Position numbers and translations under genes: made by a program | Part shown: piece after piece, positions 11,078 to 22,598 of the stretch | How the letters are laid out: each line of letters begins with the position of its first letter | Numbering within the stretch: position 1 is the stretch's first letter | The notes under the pieces: generated by a model | What the model was told of the DNA's origin: nothing | Databases searched by the model: none | The model's input: only the letters and a program-made list of their open reading frames with translations | Assembly: GCA_014904985.1 (NCBI GenBank) | Contig: MU129045.1 | Location: forward strand, 45,920-109,919 | Direction: 5' to 3' | DNA from: Hydnum rufescens UP504 | Lineage: Eukaryota > Basidiomycota > Agaricomycetes > Cantharellales > Hydnaceae | DNA length: 64,000 nt

Positions 11078-12272
11078 TGTGTAGCTAAATGCCATCCCCT
11101 GAAGATGTGTAAGCAGAAAATTGATGTGAAGGGGGGGTGTGGATGAGATGTGGATGGAAACTGGGATGCAAAGGAAGTGGTCAAGGAAAAGACTCAAGCA
11201 GAGGGTCCAGATACTCTGAAGTACTTACTAAAATGTTTTGCTTCTCCTGCATCTCAGGTTTCAGGTTTAAACCAGAACCTGACCTGAATGGAACCAAACC
11301 TCAGCTCAGGTTCAGGTCAGGTTTAGGTTTCCAAATTGGGAAAAACTGAACCAAAACTGAACCCAGGCATCCATAGCTGCCACATTCTGCACTTCAGCAA
11401 GGGAATCCAAGCTGAGTACTAATGGTTGTAGGTTTGCTGACGACATTTCATTTTTGATCATTGTGATTGTTTCCTAAAGTCTGTGATATGTGGACAGGAA
11501 AAATAGGAAATGATGTGTAGGTCCTGAGTAGAGAGATGCTTTCTACTACTTTTGGAAGGACATTCTTCCAAAGGTGACTATTTCTAACTACACCCAAGCA
11601 ATCTCTCACTTCCATAATTATCCATTGGAAAGAGGGGGTTATTCCCAACATAAAGTCAAAAAATGGTGACAACAGGAGGAGAACTCATGGCACTAGAGCC
11701 ATTGTTTCAAGGACATATCCCATTTCAAGGATGTATAACAAACTGTACAAACCACTAACCTCAAAGGTCAATGACCATAGGTGTCTGGAGAAAGGAGAGA
11801 ATGACAAGTTGCAGACTAACCATGTTCCTCAAGAGAGAAAAAATATATTTAAAAGAAAGAAACAGTTCTCTTCTCAACCCCAGCATCATCCCAACCACTC
11901 ATCATGAGCTGTGAACAGCACATAGTTAGAACTGCTCCTGTACTGAGACAGTGAGAAATAATAGATGGAACCAATGAATAGAAGCAATACCTGTTGTTCA
12001 GCATAAGAAGAGCCTCTTGAACAGTATTGGCTGAATCAACATCACCATCCTGGCATTCATCCTTGGCCTTCCTAATATCACTAATGTGTCTACAGTGTCT
12101 ACAGCAGATTTCAGTGTTCAATCCCACCCACCAAGACTTGGCCTCTTCAAGCCCTGTTTCTCCCCAGTTACTGTGGATTGCTTATGGTATACCTCCAATC
12201 CAGAGATATATCCACACAGCATGACATCACAGATCATCTCACATATGTAGTAGAGGTGGAGAATGAACAGAA
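11078..12272. other. Unassigned AT-rich region
   Basis: A short simple-sequence stretch of 'CAGGTTT/CAGGTTC' units lies at ~11,255-11,365. A minus-strand frame at 11,849-12,127 (GLNTEICCRHCRHISDI) has cysteine pairs but no recognisable family, and I do not call it a gene. It ends at the next family S LTR. Confidence 0.4.
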
Positions 12273-12675
12273 TGTTAAGGGTTGTTGTAGTACAAGGAAG
12301 CAATTATGTAATTGGGTTGACTACAAAGGGTAGCCCCTTAATATGATTGATGAGGAGACTCCCAAAGTGAGGATTATGTAATGTTGTGGAAGATGAGTAC
12401 ACAGAGGAATGGAGCAGAAGGAACTGAATTCTGAGGGAGACTTGAGATGAGAGGTGGAAGGAATTGGTGAGAAGAGGAAAATCACAAACAATATATTCTC
12501 AATCTTCTAAGGGATTGAGAATACAGGGGTATCTACTTATATACTAGTAGATCAAGGAGAAATTACCAAGGAGATTATTAAGGCAGGTGGAGGTGACTAT
12601 GTGGTGCATATGTGGCACATATGTGGTGTGGAGCAGAGAGATCATGTGATGAGGTTATGTGTATGACTTGTAACA
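12273..12675 (+). repeat. Solo-LTR family S, copy 4
   Basis: The ends are TGTTAAGGGTTG and GACTTGTAACA, 403 bp long. The flanks CAGAA (12,268-12,272) and TAGAA (12,676-12,680) agree at four of five positions, consistent with an aged target duplication. Confidence 0.9.
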
Positions 12676-14099
12676 TAGAATAGCACTATTTTCTTGGAAG
12701 TCAGGGACTCATAGGCCTTGTTGGAGGTGCTCCAGATCTCCATGAAAGCAACAATGGCAAAAGACTGGAATTGGGTTTCTTTTGAACTGGAAAGATCCAA
12801 AAGATAATCCATTGCAGAGTATGCAGCAGATAGGTAGAGAAAAACAATCTTCAGTGTTATTGAGGTCACAACTTGAAAATTCAATAGGTCATCAGCAGAA
12901 AGTATGACTTTCCCAAAGCATATCAGGCTTACCATCACATTATGCTATGGCTTGAGCAATTGCAGCTAAACACTCCTGATCACTTCCTGTTGTGAGCTTC
13001 ATCTTGACAGAGAATCATGACAGTGCCAAATGTTTTGAAGAAGTATTCAATGTGACCCCTGGTAGTGATGTGACCTTCAATCAGTCTCTGGGTAGTTCCT
13101 CTGTGTTAGTGGTGTTGGGAATCCCTTAGGCCTTTCAGTGGAATCATATGCTGAGCAGTAGCCCCAGCCTCCTTTCTTCTCTTCCTTTTCCTTTTTCTGT
13201 CTTCTTGTCCAAGCCCAGTGGAAAGGTTCTCCACTGGAGTTTGGTGCTGCCCTGGTTTCTAGCTAGCTTTGTCCCTTATTACACAAGCAGTCATTGATAG
13301 CCAGTCATGGCAGTATCTGAGGACCATCTTTTCTACCACTAGCATCTGTCCATTGTAGAAGATGCTTTATAGCTCTGGAGAAATTACTAACACCACCAGA
13401 TGCTGGGTAAGGTTACAGGGATTGGGAATGAAAAGATATAGGAGGGGGCTTGTGTTTGTCTCAATGGGTTGATTGTCTTACCATTATAGAAATGTTATGG
13501 ATGACTCAGATATGATGTAATAGTGCTGACTCTAGCTGTACTACTTGTATCACAATTGTTGATTTGAAACTTGGAGGCTGACTTCTGATTAAAACTTTTA
13601 TGGGCTTGAACTTATTGTCATATGATTCAGGGCTTAGATGTCTAGCAACTCCTACCTGAGGGTCCTACAACTATCTACAATTTCTCATTGTTGCTCTGAG
13701 TATGCCTTTCAGACAATGGGCCACTTGAATTTCTTGTCTGTAACTACTTTATTTTGAGGGGGGTCTACAAATTATACTACCTAAAACTACAAAACTTGAT
13801 TCTTTATATGTATTTTTGGATGTCTATGTGCATTTTCTACATTTAAGTTGTGTGATGTTTGGAATGGTGCAGTTGTAGGATGTTTGGATGACTGAATCAG
13901 GCTGAGTCATATTTTCACCTAACACACCCTCAAAAAGGTATCTCTTAGGTGGGTTCTGGTTGCATTGGGATATGACCTAAGAGGTGGTTTTTATATAGGC
14001 ATGTCTAGGCAGCATCTAAAGGTGTTCAGAAGATGAAAATTTTTTAAGTCCCTATAATAGGTGTGCCTATCTGTGCCCACTGCAGGCACCACTCCCAGG
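12676..14099. other. Unassigned AT-rich region
   Basis: A minus-strand frame (12,642-12,938) overlaps the LTR end and shows no family. The rest has short frames only. From ~13,925 motifs related to 'AGGCATGTCTAGG' appear and lead into the palindromic repeat block. Confidence 0.4.
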
Positions 14100-14480
14100 C
14101 TTTTTAACTATTTGATAGGCATTCTGGGGTTGATTTAGGCATGCCTAAATCAGTTGTGTCTAATGATGTCTAGAGCTTAATTATTGACTTTGAATTGAAG
14201 AGGCCTATCCAGGGTTGATTTATACATGCCTAAATCAGTGATGTCTAGTGATGTGTAGAGTCAGGTGCTGCTCCAGGGGTTTTACAATGACTTGATGGAC
14301 ACCCTGCAGTTGATTTAGGCATGCCTAAATCAGCTGTGTCTAGTCATGTCTAGAGCTTGCTATATCTCATTAGAGTTTCCTGGTGTGTCCATGAGGGCTT
14401 AGTATGCTGTGTGTCTACTAGTGGATAAATTAAAACAGGTCATGTCTAGGTGTCTAGGCATGTCTAGGCAGGTAACTTGG
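14100..14480. repeat. Tandem block with palindromic TTTAGGCATGCCTAAA units
   Basis: The palindrome TTTAGGCATGCCTAAA occurs exactly at ~14,134 and ~14,314 and in altered form at ~14,218. Each copy is followed by 'TCAG-TGTGTCTA-TGATGTCTAGAGCTT'-like sequence. Spacing is 84 and 96 bp. Related 'GACATGTCTA' and 'AGGCATGTCTAGG' motifs continue to ~14,470. Confidence 0.75.
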
Positions 14481-14749
14481 GTCTGAGTTAGTACAAATAT
14501 TATGTAATTATTCCTAAATGGTATCCGGTTACATAATACATGTATCCTATCTTAAAAAAATGCCAAAATGCCAAAATGCGGAAATTAAATGAAGTACATC
14601 CAAATAATATTTAGGCATCCAGCCCAATGGGGGCCCAGGACCAGGGGGAGGTGCCTGGGATGGATGGATGGACCCCTGGGGACCCTGATAAAGTGAAAAA
14701 ATCAGGCCCAGGGCCAATGGTTAATCCCTGAAACAATGAGGGCAGGAAG

Positions 14750-15165
14750 AACAGCTCTGGAACCACTGGAAGTTGCCAGAATTCAAGAACTGGCAGATTG
14801 GTCTGAAATTTAGCACATGATTAGAGACCATCTAGGCACAAACCATATTAAAATTTCAGCCAAATCCATGCATTAGTTATTGAGATATGAGGCAAACAGG
14901 TTTGGATATTGAAAATTGATTTTCTCCTCCCATAGAATAGCTGGGGACTTGAATATTTACAGGGAGCATGAAAATATAGTGTACTAATTATGTGCCAAAC
15001 ATTATCCCAATCCATCCAGGTTAAGGCTGTGAACTGGACAGGGGGTACCAGAACCATCAGAAATTTCCAAAAAAGAACCACTGTGCAGATTGCTCTGAAG
15101 ATTGGTATGTGATTAGAAGCTGCTTAGGTGAAAATCATATCAAAATTTCAGCCATACCTGTCCAG
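14750..15165. repeat. Two diverged direct repeat units, ~280 bp apart
   Basis: 'GCAGATTGGTCTGAAATTTA' through 'TTAAAATTTCAGCCA' (~14,790-14,865) is repeated with changes at ~15,077-15,155 ('GCAGATTGCTCTGAAGATT', 'TCAAAATTTCAGCCA'). No protein is evident. Confidence 0.6.
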
Positions 15166-15535
15166 TGTTAAGGGTTGTTCATGGCTTGGGGAGGTGGTTA
15201 TGTAATCAGGCCAAGGATGAACAGGAGTCCCTTAATATGATTGATGAGGAGGCTTGCAAAGCAAGGATTACATAATGTCATGGAAGATGAGAACATGGAG
15301 GGATGAAGCAGCAGAACTGAATTCTCAGGGAGACTTGAGATGAAAGGAGGATTAGTGAGAAGAGACAATCACAGATACATATATTCTCAATCTTCTAAGG
15401 AGCTAGAGTATGAGCAGTAGCTACTTATATACTAAGATCAAGGGAGGATTGGTAAGGGGATTATTAAGGATGGTGGAGGTGGATGTGCAGCACTTATGTA
15501 GCAGGGCCATGAGGTTATGAGTATGACTCATAACA
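15166..15535 (+). repeat. LTR of family S, copy 5, no target duplication
   Basis: The ends are TGTTAAGGGTTG and ATGACTCATAACA, 370 bp. The flanks TCCAG and GGGGG do not match, so it is either a product of recombination between elements or one end of a deleted element. Confidence 0.9.
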
Positions 15536-15576
15536 GGGGGAACAATGGGGGGAGCAGGGATGACAGCAGCAGCAGT

Positions 15577-15791
15577 TGTTAGGATATTATGCCAGTATGG
15601 ATGCCATCCTGAGACATCCACAGTCCAACTCTTTCTTTTTCTAGCTAGGCTTGGGCAGCCAACCCATGTAGGTCCAAATCCCATGTAATGTGCCCAATGC
15701 ACAGCCCATCTGTATATTATGTATATTACAAGCACTCTGCACCACAATTCACTGTGCTTTGTATTCTTCACTTCCACCCCAAACTCTAACA
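15577..15791 (+). repeat. 5' LTR of Copia element A
   Basis: It runs from TGTTAGGATATTAT to AACTCTAACA, giving the inverted terminal TGTTAG...CTAACA. The first ~70 bases are repeated at 17,104 after a polypurine tract. 'GGTTATGG' directly follows, in the primer-binding position. Length is 215 bp. Confidence 0.85.
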
Positions 15792-15838
15792 GGTTATGGC
15801 TAATTTGAAGAACTATATATCTGCACCCTGCCACTATT

Positions 15839-16027
15839 ATGTCCTCCATCTCTAAAGACACAATCTTGGGATTCACATGCATTGACCAACTCAAAGGTGA
15901 TGATTGGGTTGCATGGAAATCCCGTGTTACTGCTCTTTTGGATCTTGCAGATCTCTTGAGTGTGATCAACAGATCAGAGAAGTGCCCTGTGCCTACTGAT
16001 GCCAAGAAACTGACACTGATGGAGTAA
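15839..16027 (+). pseudogene. Copia element A gag, 5' fragment
   Basis: The frame reads 'MSSISKDTILGFTCIDQLKG' and 'DDWVAWKSRVTALLDLADL', a standard Copia Gag N-terminus 48 bases behind the LTR. It is cut after ~62 codons where repeat R copy 4 begins. The rest of gag and all of pol are missing. Confidence 0.8.
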
Positions 16028-17045
16028 GTGGGAAACAAAGGGAGGAATCCAGCCACAGTCCATGATATGGAATCAAGAACGAAAAGAGGGGACCATGGGA
16101 TCAATCTGAATGTTAAGGCTTGAAGGAAGGAAGGTCTTTTTGGATAGAAATCTAATGCTGTAAGCAACACCTGCTTAAGCAATAGAACAAATAATGAATC
16201 TGGGTCACAATACCACACCCTAAGGCTCTCCTCTTGAGGCCCTAGACAAAGTGTAGTAGTCTTGGTGGAATTCACCCAAGGAACCAGTGGCAATACATCA
16301 GTGCCTCAAAACTGGGGAGGGGGAAGACTAAATTACAGAAAGCCAAGTTCTAATCCACTTGTTTTTCCCTTGGTACCATTCAATGCATATTTTTAGCATC
16401 TTTCCAGGGGTGGTCATTTCTAATGAATTGGATCAAACTGGTGGAGATATTCATGAAATACTGAAAGATAGTGTGGAGCATGAGGTAAAATCAACCTGGA
16501 GAATGCAGTTCCCATCCAATAAATGTGTGTGTGGTACCATTAGATAGTTATTGATCGTAGCTTTTTGGGCACTATTTTTCCAAGTCACTCTGATTAAAAA
16601 TGAGGGAGATATTTGCGAAATACTCCTTGAGAGTATTGGAATAGCCCCTATTTAACATGTGACTAATCCACGAGTTGGACCCAAAGGATTAGGCAATATT
16701 GATTATATAATTGGGACTCATATATTGCCCTTGAGGTAATGGCACAGAACACTGGATTGAGCAGAGAGCACATTGAATTGCTAAAGCCACAATTGGCTGG
16801 ACTTGAGGTAAATACAAAATCAGGTGGTCTGTTGAAGACCTGGAGGTTGACAAATAATTGTCTTGTATACAAGGTGGAGGAGAAGCAAGTGGGCCACAGT
16901 TTTGAAAGAGGGGAATCTGTGCTATTTAATAATAAGAGGAATGACAACAGATGGAAGAGGCAGAGTTGAATATATTGGATTCATTTGAGGAGGTAGTTGG
17001 GTGATAATGTGAATTCTACATGGTGGGGATTTATCCCTCCAACAA
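16028..17045 (+). repeat. Interspersed repeat R, copy 4, inside Copia element A
   Basis: It starts TGGGAAACAAAGG and ends near CCCTCCAACA. It aligns with copy 1 (inverted) and copy 3 but lacks ~400 internal bases around 16,330. It replaces the internal region of Copia A between the gag fragment and the polypurine tract. A short open frame (16,739-16,969) is present only in this copy. Confidence 0.7.
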
Positions 17046-17089
17046 CACCCAAAGTTTTGGAGGTTTAGGGAGGATCTGGGTATGTGCTC

Positions 17090-17175
17090 AGTCTGAGGGG
17101 GAGTGTTAGGATATTACACCAGTATGGATGCCATCCTGAGACATCCACAGTCTGACTCTTTCTTTTTCTAGCTAT
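17090..17175 (+). repeat. Polypurine tract and truncated 3' LTR of Copia A
   Basis: 'GTCTGAGGGGGAG' immediately precedes TGTTAGGATATTAC, which matches the 5' LTR for ~70 bases up to 'TTTTCTAGCTA'. It then diverges, so the 3' LTR is truncated or overwritten. Confidence 0.85.
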
Positions 17176-17754
17176 GTAATATAGTGTATTATGTAATTAA
17201 GTTAGGACTCAAAAGTCATGTATATATGGCAGATTTGATAGAATCAATAGTTAACTTTTGCCTGGATCTTCATCACCTAGTGAGAAACCATGAATCTCTG
17301 TCCTCTGGCTCTGCTTCTTCTATCAATTGGGCTACCTGGTTGGCCTGTCTAGTAGCCACTAATACTAGGCCTTTCCTAGCCTGGGATTACACCTCTGGAC
17401 CCCAGCAGGAAAGCAGTAAGCAGGGCAGTCCTATCCTACTTGCTGACCCCCCACCTCTCATCAGATAGTGACTGTGCCACTTGGCCAGTCACTACATTAT
17501 ATCCTTTCACCATGCTCTCCTTCCCCTTGCGACCTTTTCCCCTGGGCTCAGAGCAAAGCCAGTGCTTAGCTCTGTGTCCAGCTCCTCTGTCCAAACTGCT
17601 CCATCACACTTGGATTGTCCAAGTATCAGATGATATCATGTGCTGTGATGAATTTCCCCTTTGATTGGAGGTGCAGGTGCAGCTCTGTGGCATAATATTC
17701 ATCTGCAAGGCAGGAGACACTCCAGCAGCTGTATATATTCATTGGGAGTGATTT
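17176..17754. other. Unassigned
   Basis: There are short frames only. This is possibly the 3' flank of the minus-strand gene that ends at 17,755. Confidence 0.4.
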
Positions 17755-19430
17755 TCAGTTGCCAGTGTAAGCCCTGTTCCATTCCCATAACCAACACACT
17801 GACCAAGGACCTTGGCCTGCAGCCTTTGCTGCAAGCAGTGATACCCTCATCCATGCCCCTCTGTCATCATCATTTCTGCCACTGCTTTCATGGTCTGCAA
17901 TGTATAAGTTGAAGAATACAGACATCATCTCAAGGCATTGGCAATACATGAGGCCAATTCTGGGATCTTTGTATCCAGCACCTGTGCCTTGTTTCAGCCT
18001 CAGCACTGCTGTCAGGTCTGTAAGGGCATGTCTTGCCTGATCCAGGAATGGGGCTGGATAATAGTGCATGGTGTGTGGTGCAGTGCTGCTGGGTGGGATG
18101 ATGTTGCCCAACTCATCCTGGTTTTCTTCCTGTTGTGCCATCTTGGTTTCTTTAGTATGATTGAAATGGGGTGTTATGACTGCAGCAGTGGAGGAATTCT
18201 GTGGTGTGGGGGATTGGCAAGTGCTATCATTGTTGCCAGTCCAGCTTTCTATGGCCTCTTCTTCATCTCCTGTTTCATCTGCCTCATCCATTTCATCCAC
18301 CTCATCCATTTCATCCACCTTGTCCATTTCATCTGCCTCGTCCATTTCATCCACCTCATCCATTTCATCCACCTTGTCCATTTCATCTGCCTCGTCCATT
18401 TCATCCACCTCATCCATTTCATCCACCTTGTCCATTTCATCCACCTTGTCCATTTCATCCACCTTGTCCATTTCATCCACCTTGTCCATTTCATCCACCT
18501 TGTCCATTTCATCCACCTCATCCATTTCATCCACCTCATCCATTTCATCCACCTCATCCATTTTGTTGGCCTGGTCCATTTTGTTGGCTTCTTCCTCTTC
18601 CTCTTCTGGAACTGGCTCACCATTGGGCCTTGTGAGGTCTATTGTGATTGGTTCAGGGAGGGTGAGAGCAGCTTTAGGAATAGGTGCAGGTTTTGGTGTT
18701 TGGACAGTGGGTAGGAGAAGTGGGAACCATCACATGAGTTGATTGCCTTCAGAATAGGATTTTTGGAAGGCTTTCAGCTTTGAAGCTTGAAGGGCTTGCT
18801 CAGTTGAAGGGGCCTTTTTACTGATCTTGACATAAGTTACTTTCATGCCACTGACTGCACCTTGAATGGATGCCTGACTGTTTTGTTGGGGGGATTTCAT
18901 TCCCTCAAGAAGGATTCTGGTGAAGTCATTGGCATCAGTGTCTGGGACACCATCATTGATTGATAAATCAGTCTCATCAGAGTCATGGGATGAGGTGACA
19001 GAATTGTAATAGGAGTTATTGCCCAGGGCCACTGGATCCTCAGATTCAGTGCTGTTGGAATCTATGTCTTCACTGGTATCTATAATGCAAGGCTAAAAAA
19101 GGAAGGCAAGAGGTCAATGCTGGACTCATAAGATTGTGGTCAATAGCACTTACCTTCTTTTGGGCATGCTCCCCAAAATTTGCAATGCAAGCAGTGTTGG
19201 CTCTCTTCCTACATGGCATTAGCAGTAGGGACAGATTTTGCCAATGACAAGCTGGGCATACCAAATTCAAACTGTATTGCGGAGTTTGCTGGATGCCTAA
19301 AATAGCCACCCCCAAAGCACTGAAATTTTCCAAGCTGAAAAATGTCTTCCTTGGAATCAGATTCTAAGCAACTTTCACAATTACACTTTTCCTCATCCAA
19401 GAACTCCCTTCTCCTGCAATTCTCAGCCAA
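17755..19430 (-). CDS. Uncharacterised acidic-repeat protein, probably multi-exon, possibly decayed
   Basis: Reading 5' to 3' on the minus strand: a Cys-containing upstream part (19,430-19,157; two frames compete), then a clean intron (GTAAGT at ~19,154 to TTTTTAG at ~19,095), then 'PCIIDTSEDIDSNSTESEDP' and on to 'GNQLM' with an in-frame TGA at 18,730. Protein-like sequence resumes in the same frame ('PITIDLTRPNGEPVPEEEE'); the TGA may be a real stop or lie in a second intron. Then come 16 tandem hexapeptides of the type MD(E/K)VDE. The C-terminal domain ('LDQARHALTDLTAVLRLKQG', '...WSVCWLWEWNRAYTGN') resembles uncharacterised agaricomycete proteins associated with repeats. The function is unknown. 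Confidence 0.5.
18274..18561 (-). repeat. 18-bp coding minisatellite, 16 units
   Basis: Tandem 18-bp units read GTGGATGAAATGGA(C/T)(A/G)A(G/A) on the minus strand and encode VDEMD(K/E), with occasional Ala for Val. Units are nearly identical and in frame with both flanks. The plus strand of the same DNA gives artefactual His/Ile/Leu and Ser/Thr-rich frames. Confidence 0.95.
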
Positions 19431-19949
19431 TCAAAATTTTGAAACCATCAATTTGTAGATACTCATATACTCTCGTGTTCTATGGTGTTATAATCCCCAA
19501 AAATTGTGGTGTTAAAGAGTAGTGAGAGGGAAAATTAGGAAGTTAGGTCACATGATACCGGATGAGTATGGATGACTCCTATCTTATTTGATCTTGTCCT
19601 TAGCAACCAAGAGTCTCTCTTCAAAATTGTGATATCTTCCAGTCAGTGCTTGTAATGAACGAAGCTATAGCATATACTGACCGTTGTTGTAGAACGTCAA
19701 GGAAAGCGGGTTTACCCTCCAAACAAAACCGATCCGGTTAACCCGGCGTTTGGGGCGACTCCGAAATGCTATTCGAAAGTCAGAACACACTACGCTGGTT
19801 AAAGGATTGCACGGGTTTACAGGATTCACGCAAAATTGAGCGGCAGACTGATTCACAATTAGCATTGTGTGTCTTCAAACTGGATTCGTGCTTACAGATT
19901 GGCTGACGCTACCCGTGATACTAACGCCAGCGTATATGTCGGCCTCCGT
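19431..19949. other. Unassigned transition region
   Basis: Base composition changes here from AT-rich to balanced. No gene is seen. It separates the transposon-rich left end from the module array. Confidence 0.45.
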
Positions 19950-21940
19950 GAACAACTAGAAGGATGGTGAGCGGTATATTAGCTTTTCTCATTCAGCCTT
20001 CGTGCGTGCAAGGTGCTCACTATCGCGAGCCCATGTATGTCACCTAAGATCGTCCGCTCAGCAGTGCTCCCGTGCTTGAGTCTGAGCCTCATTACAGTGA
20101 TTTCGCAACTGATTGATCTCGGCTTTGGCTTGGGCGAGTTTCTGTCAAATTGGAGACGGGCTAGAACGTGTGCGTACGCAGTGGGAATATAAATAGACTA
20201 ACGTCCTTGAGGCTATCAGACAATTCCTTGTGCAGTTGAGCACGGTCAACCACCTCCCCAAGTTTGCGTTCGAGCCGGTCACTAGTGTGCTCCAACTCTT
20301 CGAGTCCCCAAACCTGGGCACTCAATCTCTCTATTTCGCGGGTCGCGCTCTCGATCTCGGCGTCTTTATGCTTTCCTTCCTACTCGAAATGTGCCAATGC
20401 AACTTCGAATTAATCGTACGGCTCGAGCTGACTGGATTCCAGCTCACTGACGCACAGTTGCTGGTCTTTAATCTGGGTCTTGCGTTCTGCAATGCCCTAG
20501 AATGGACGAAATGGCCTTAGAGTCATACACGGCGTAGTATATGATGTATATGAGCGACTCACATCTTGGGGTTCCTCCGCCCTTGCACGTTCCTCTTGAA
20601 CTTTTGGTTTTCCGATCCTCGACTTCTTGGACATGGGCGTCCAATTGAGTGGCATATGGAGCGAGTTCCTCAGTGAGAGCTTCGAGATCATTCTCTTTCT
20701 GATCCAACGCAATTGTCATAGCAACTAGTCAATCTCGTAAAGCGCTATTTCCCTGAGAAGTGAGGGTTATGGATGTCACATGAGAGCTTCCAAGGTCAGA
20801 AACGCATACTTCTTCCAGGGCTTTCGGCCCTTCTCGTTCTTCAATGACTTCTGCTTGACTTTCACTTCGTTCTTGCATCGCACGCTGTCGTTCGTGGTCA
20901 AGCTGTTCGACAGCAAGCTTCAGAGTGGCGTTTGCATCCTCGAGGCTCTCTATCAGCTAATGGCGCTCAGCAACGGCCTCTTGTGCGTCTTCAAGAGTCA
21001 CCTCGAGTACTTCATTTCGACTTTCAGGCTCCTCCAGCCATCAATCCGTTTGAGGGCCACCACTAGTGGAAGAGCGATGGAATTGGGCAGCTTCGAGGGC
21101 GTACGCCAGCACGCAATGTCTCGAGCTCTTCGTTCGTTTCTTGCAGCACGGACTTGGCATCGTCGAGGTCTCCCTCGAGTGTGGCATATTTGTCAAGGAG
21201 GGCATTATGTTCGTCATCCGAAGCAGTGTTGTTTCGGAGAAGGAGTCTGCCGTAAATCATCGATTTCTTTCTCCCGATCGACAAGTTGGTCTTCGAGATC
21301 CTGTACAGTCTTGTCACAATGAGCTCGAAGATTCTCGACTTCACGCTCTAGATCTCATGCCTGCTTTTCGCCAGTTCTTGATGTCCATCTGGAGAGTCTG
21401 GTTAAGAATCGTGATGTCGATATTGTTCTTGACGGTGATTTCGATGTCTTCTGGGACTTTAGAGCTGAGTTTCTTGTTCAGAAAGTGTAACTGGAGTTTC
21501 AGGTTGAATATTTCCTTATCCTTGGCTCCACTAGCTAAATACGCGCTAAGGACAAGAGGATATAACATCCGAATATAGGGCGAAGAAAGCACGCGTTTTC
21601 TTGTTCTCGAAGAGTTGGCTTTGTGGTAGTCTCTGGACGGGCGAATATTTGGACGAGATTTATTTGCTCTTCGATCCAACACTGGTGTAGCTTCGCCCCG
21701 CAGTGGGTGCTGGGGTCGACCAGGCGTAAGAGAGGAAAGGAAAATCAACCTCTGACTTACCTCGCAGATGCGTGGAGCATTGGTGAATGGACAGTGCTAT
21801 CGGAGCACTAGAGGGTAGGTAGACTTGGACCGGAGCTGTGGCTGTGGAAAGGGGACTCGAACTAGAAGAGGCGAAAGAGGAGTCCCAGTGACACATCTGG
21901 ATGCATGGATGTCCAGCGTGGCGATTGCTCGCGGACATTT
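19950..21940 (-). pseudogene. Gene Y, copy A: coiled-coil protein, frameshifted
   Basis: The start is at ~21,938 with a Ser/Ala/Pro-rich N-terminus ('DSSFASSSSSPLSTATAP'). An intron follows (GTAAGTCAG... to CCCCAG, ~21,762-21,713), then 'PVLDRRANKSRP', and heptad-rich segments such as 'KDKEIFNLKLQLHFLNKKL', 'REVENLRAHCDKTVQDLEDQ', 'LEGDLDDAKSVLQETNEELE' and 'EALTEELAPYATQLDAHVQE'. Several frame changes break the coils. Copy B (28,862-31,740) is parallel and longer, and it shows the C-terminal exons missing here. It is probably a long coiled-coil protein; I recognise no named family. It is divergent from the esterase fragment at 22,150. Confidence 0.6.
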
Positions 21941-22149
21941 ACTATGTTGGTACATTTGTTTCCGAGGTCAACCATGTCGCACGTGCCATCGAGCCAGCCC
22001 ATGGTGACGCGTAGCAGCGTCCACGACGCGCTGAGAGCACCACAGCCTTCTATCCGGAGGCTGGTTAGCCCTGTTGGTCACGTAATGGACTTGATCACGT
22101 CCATATTCACTGTTGTTAATTACGGGAGATTACCTTATCTGATAGGGCA

Positions 22150-22510
22150 AGCTTGAGCTGCAGCTGTGTACGAAAGTGGTGCACCAACTTTTGTTCATCA
22201 ATCTTTCCCCCATCGATCGCTCTTCAGCTGCTTCTCTTTCTCTCAGGTCGCTCTTTTCCAGCACCCTCATTGCTGTGCTCAATTGGGGCCCACCTTGGTC
22301 CAATACGCAAGAAATCTACGTCCATGGAATACTTCATTTGCGGGACAGCTCGAGGAGTTTAAAGCAGCATTTCGTTTCTCTTCCCGTCACACTTTCGCCC
22401 ACATTTTGGATGGTCCTTGTACTACGGCATGGCAAAGGAGGTGTTGCTACCGAGGCAGGATCATCACTGCGGCCAGTGCCTACTGGCCAACTTGTGTATA
22501 ATAGTTAGTT
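22150..22510 (+). pseudogene. GDSL/SGNH (CE16-like) esterase 3' fragment, module A
   Basis: It is colinear with the better copy at 51,114-52,140. The parts 'VYESGAPTFVHQ', 'SPIDRSSA', 'VLNWGPPWSNTQEIY', 'QLEEFKAAF' and 'HILDG' fall in different frames, so it is dead. The 5' two thirds of the gene are absent. The break lies just before the VYESGAP block, the same place as in module B. It is convergent with the X gene of module A. Confidence 0.7.
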
Positions 22511-22598
22511 ACAATAGTATGTATACTTCGTGGGGCATCATTGCTCATGGACCTGATCGAATATTCGTTCGCATACGGATGTCGTCCCTCTTCGGTGG

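Noticed and set aside
15421..16293. A 290-codon minus-strand frame
   Set aside because: It runs antisense through a family S LTR, the Copia A LTR and the gag fragment; the plus-strand features explain the DNA.
16739..16969. Short plus-strand frame starting MAQNTGLSREHIE as a gene
   Set aside because: The equivalent part of repeat R copy 3 is not open and the protein matches nothing I know; treated as part of the repeat.
18161..18742. Plus-strand frames of His/Ile/Leu, Ser/Thr and Pro/His repeats
   Set aside because: They are reverse-strand readings of the 18-bp minisatellite; the minus-strand acidic frame has protein-like flanks and an intron.
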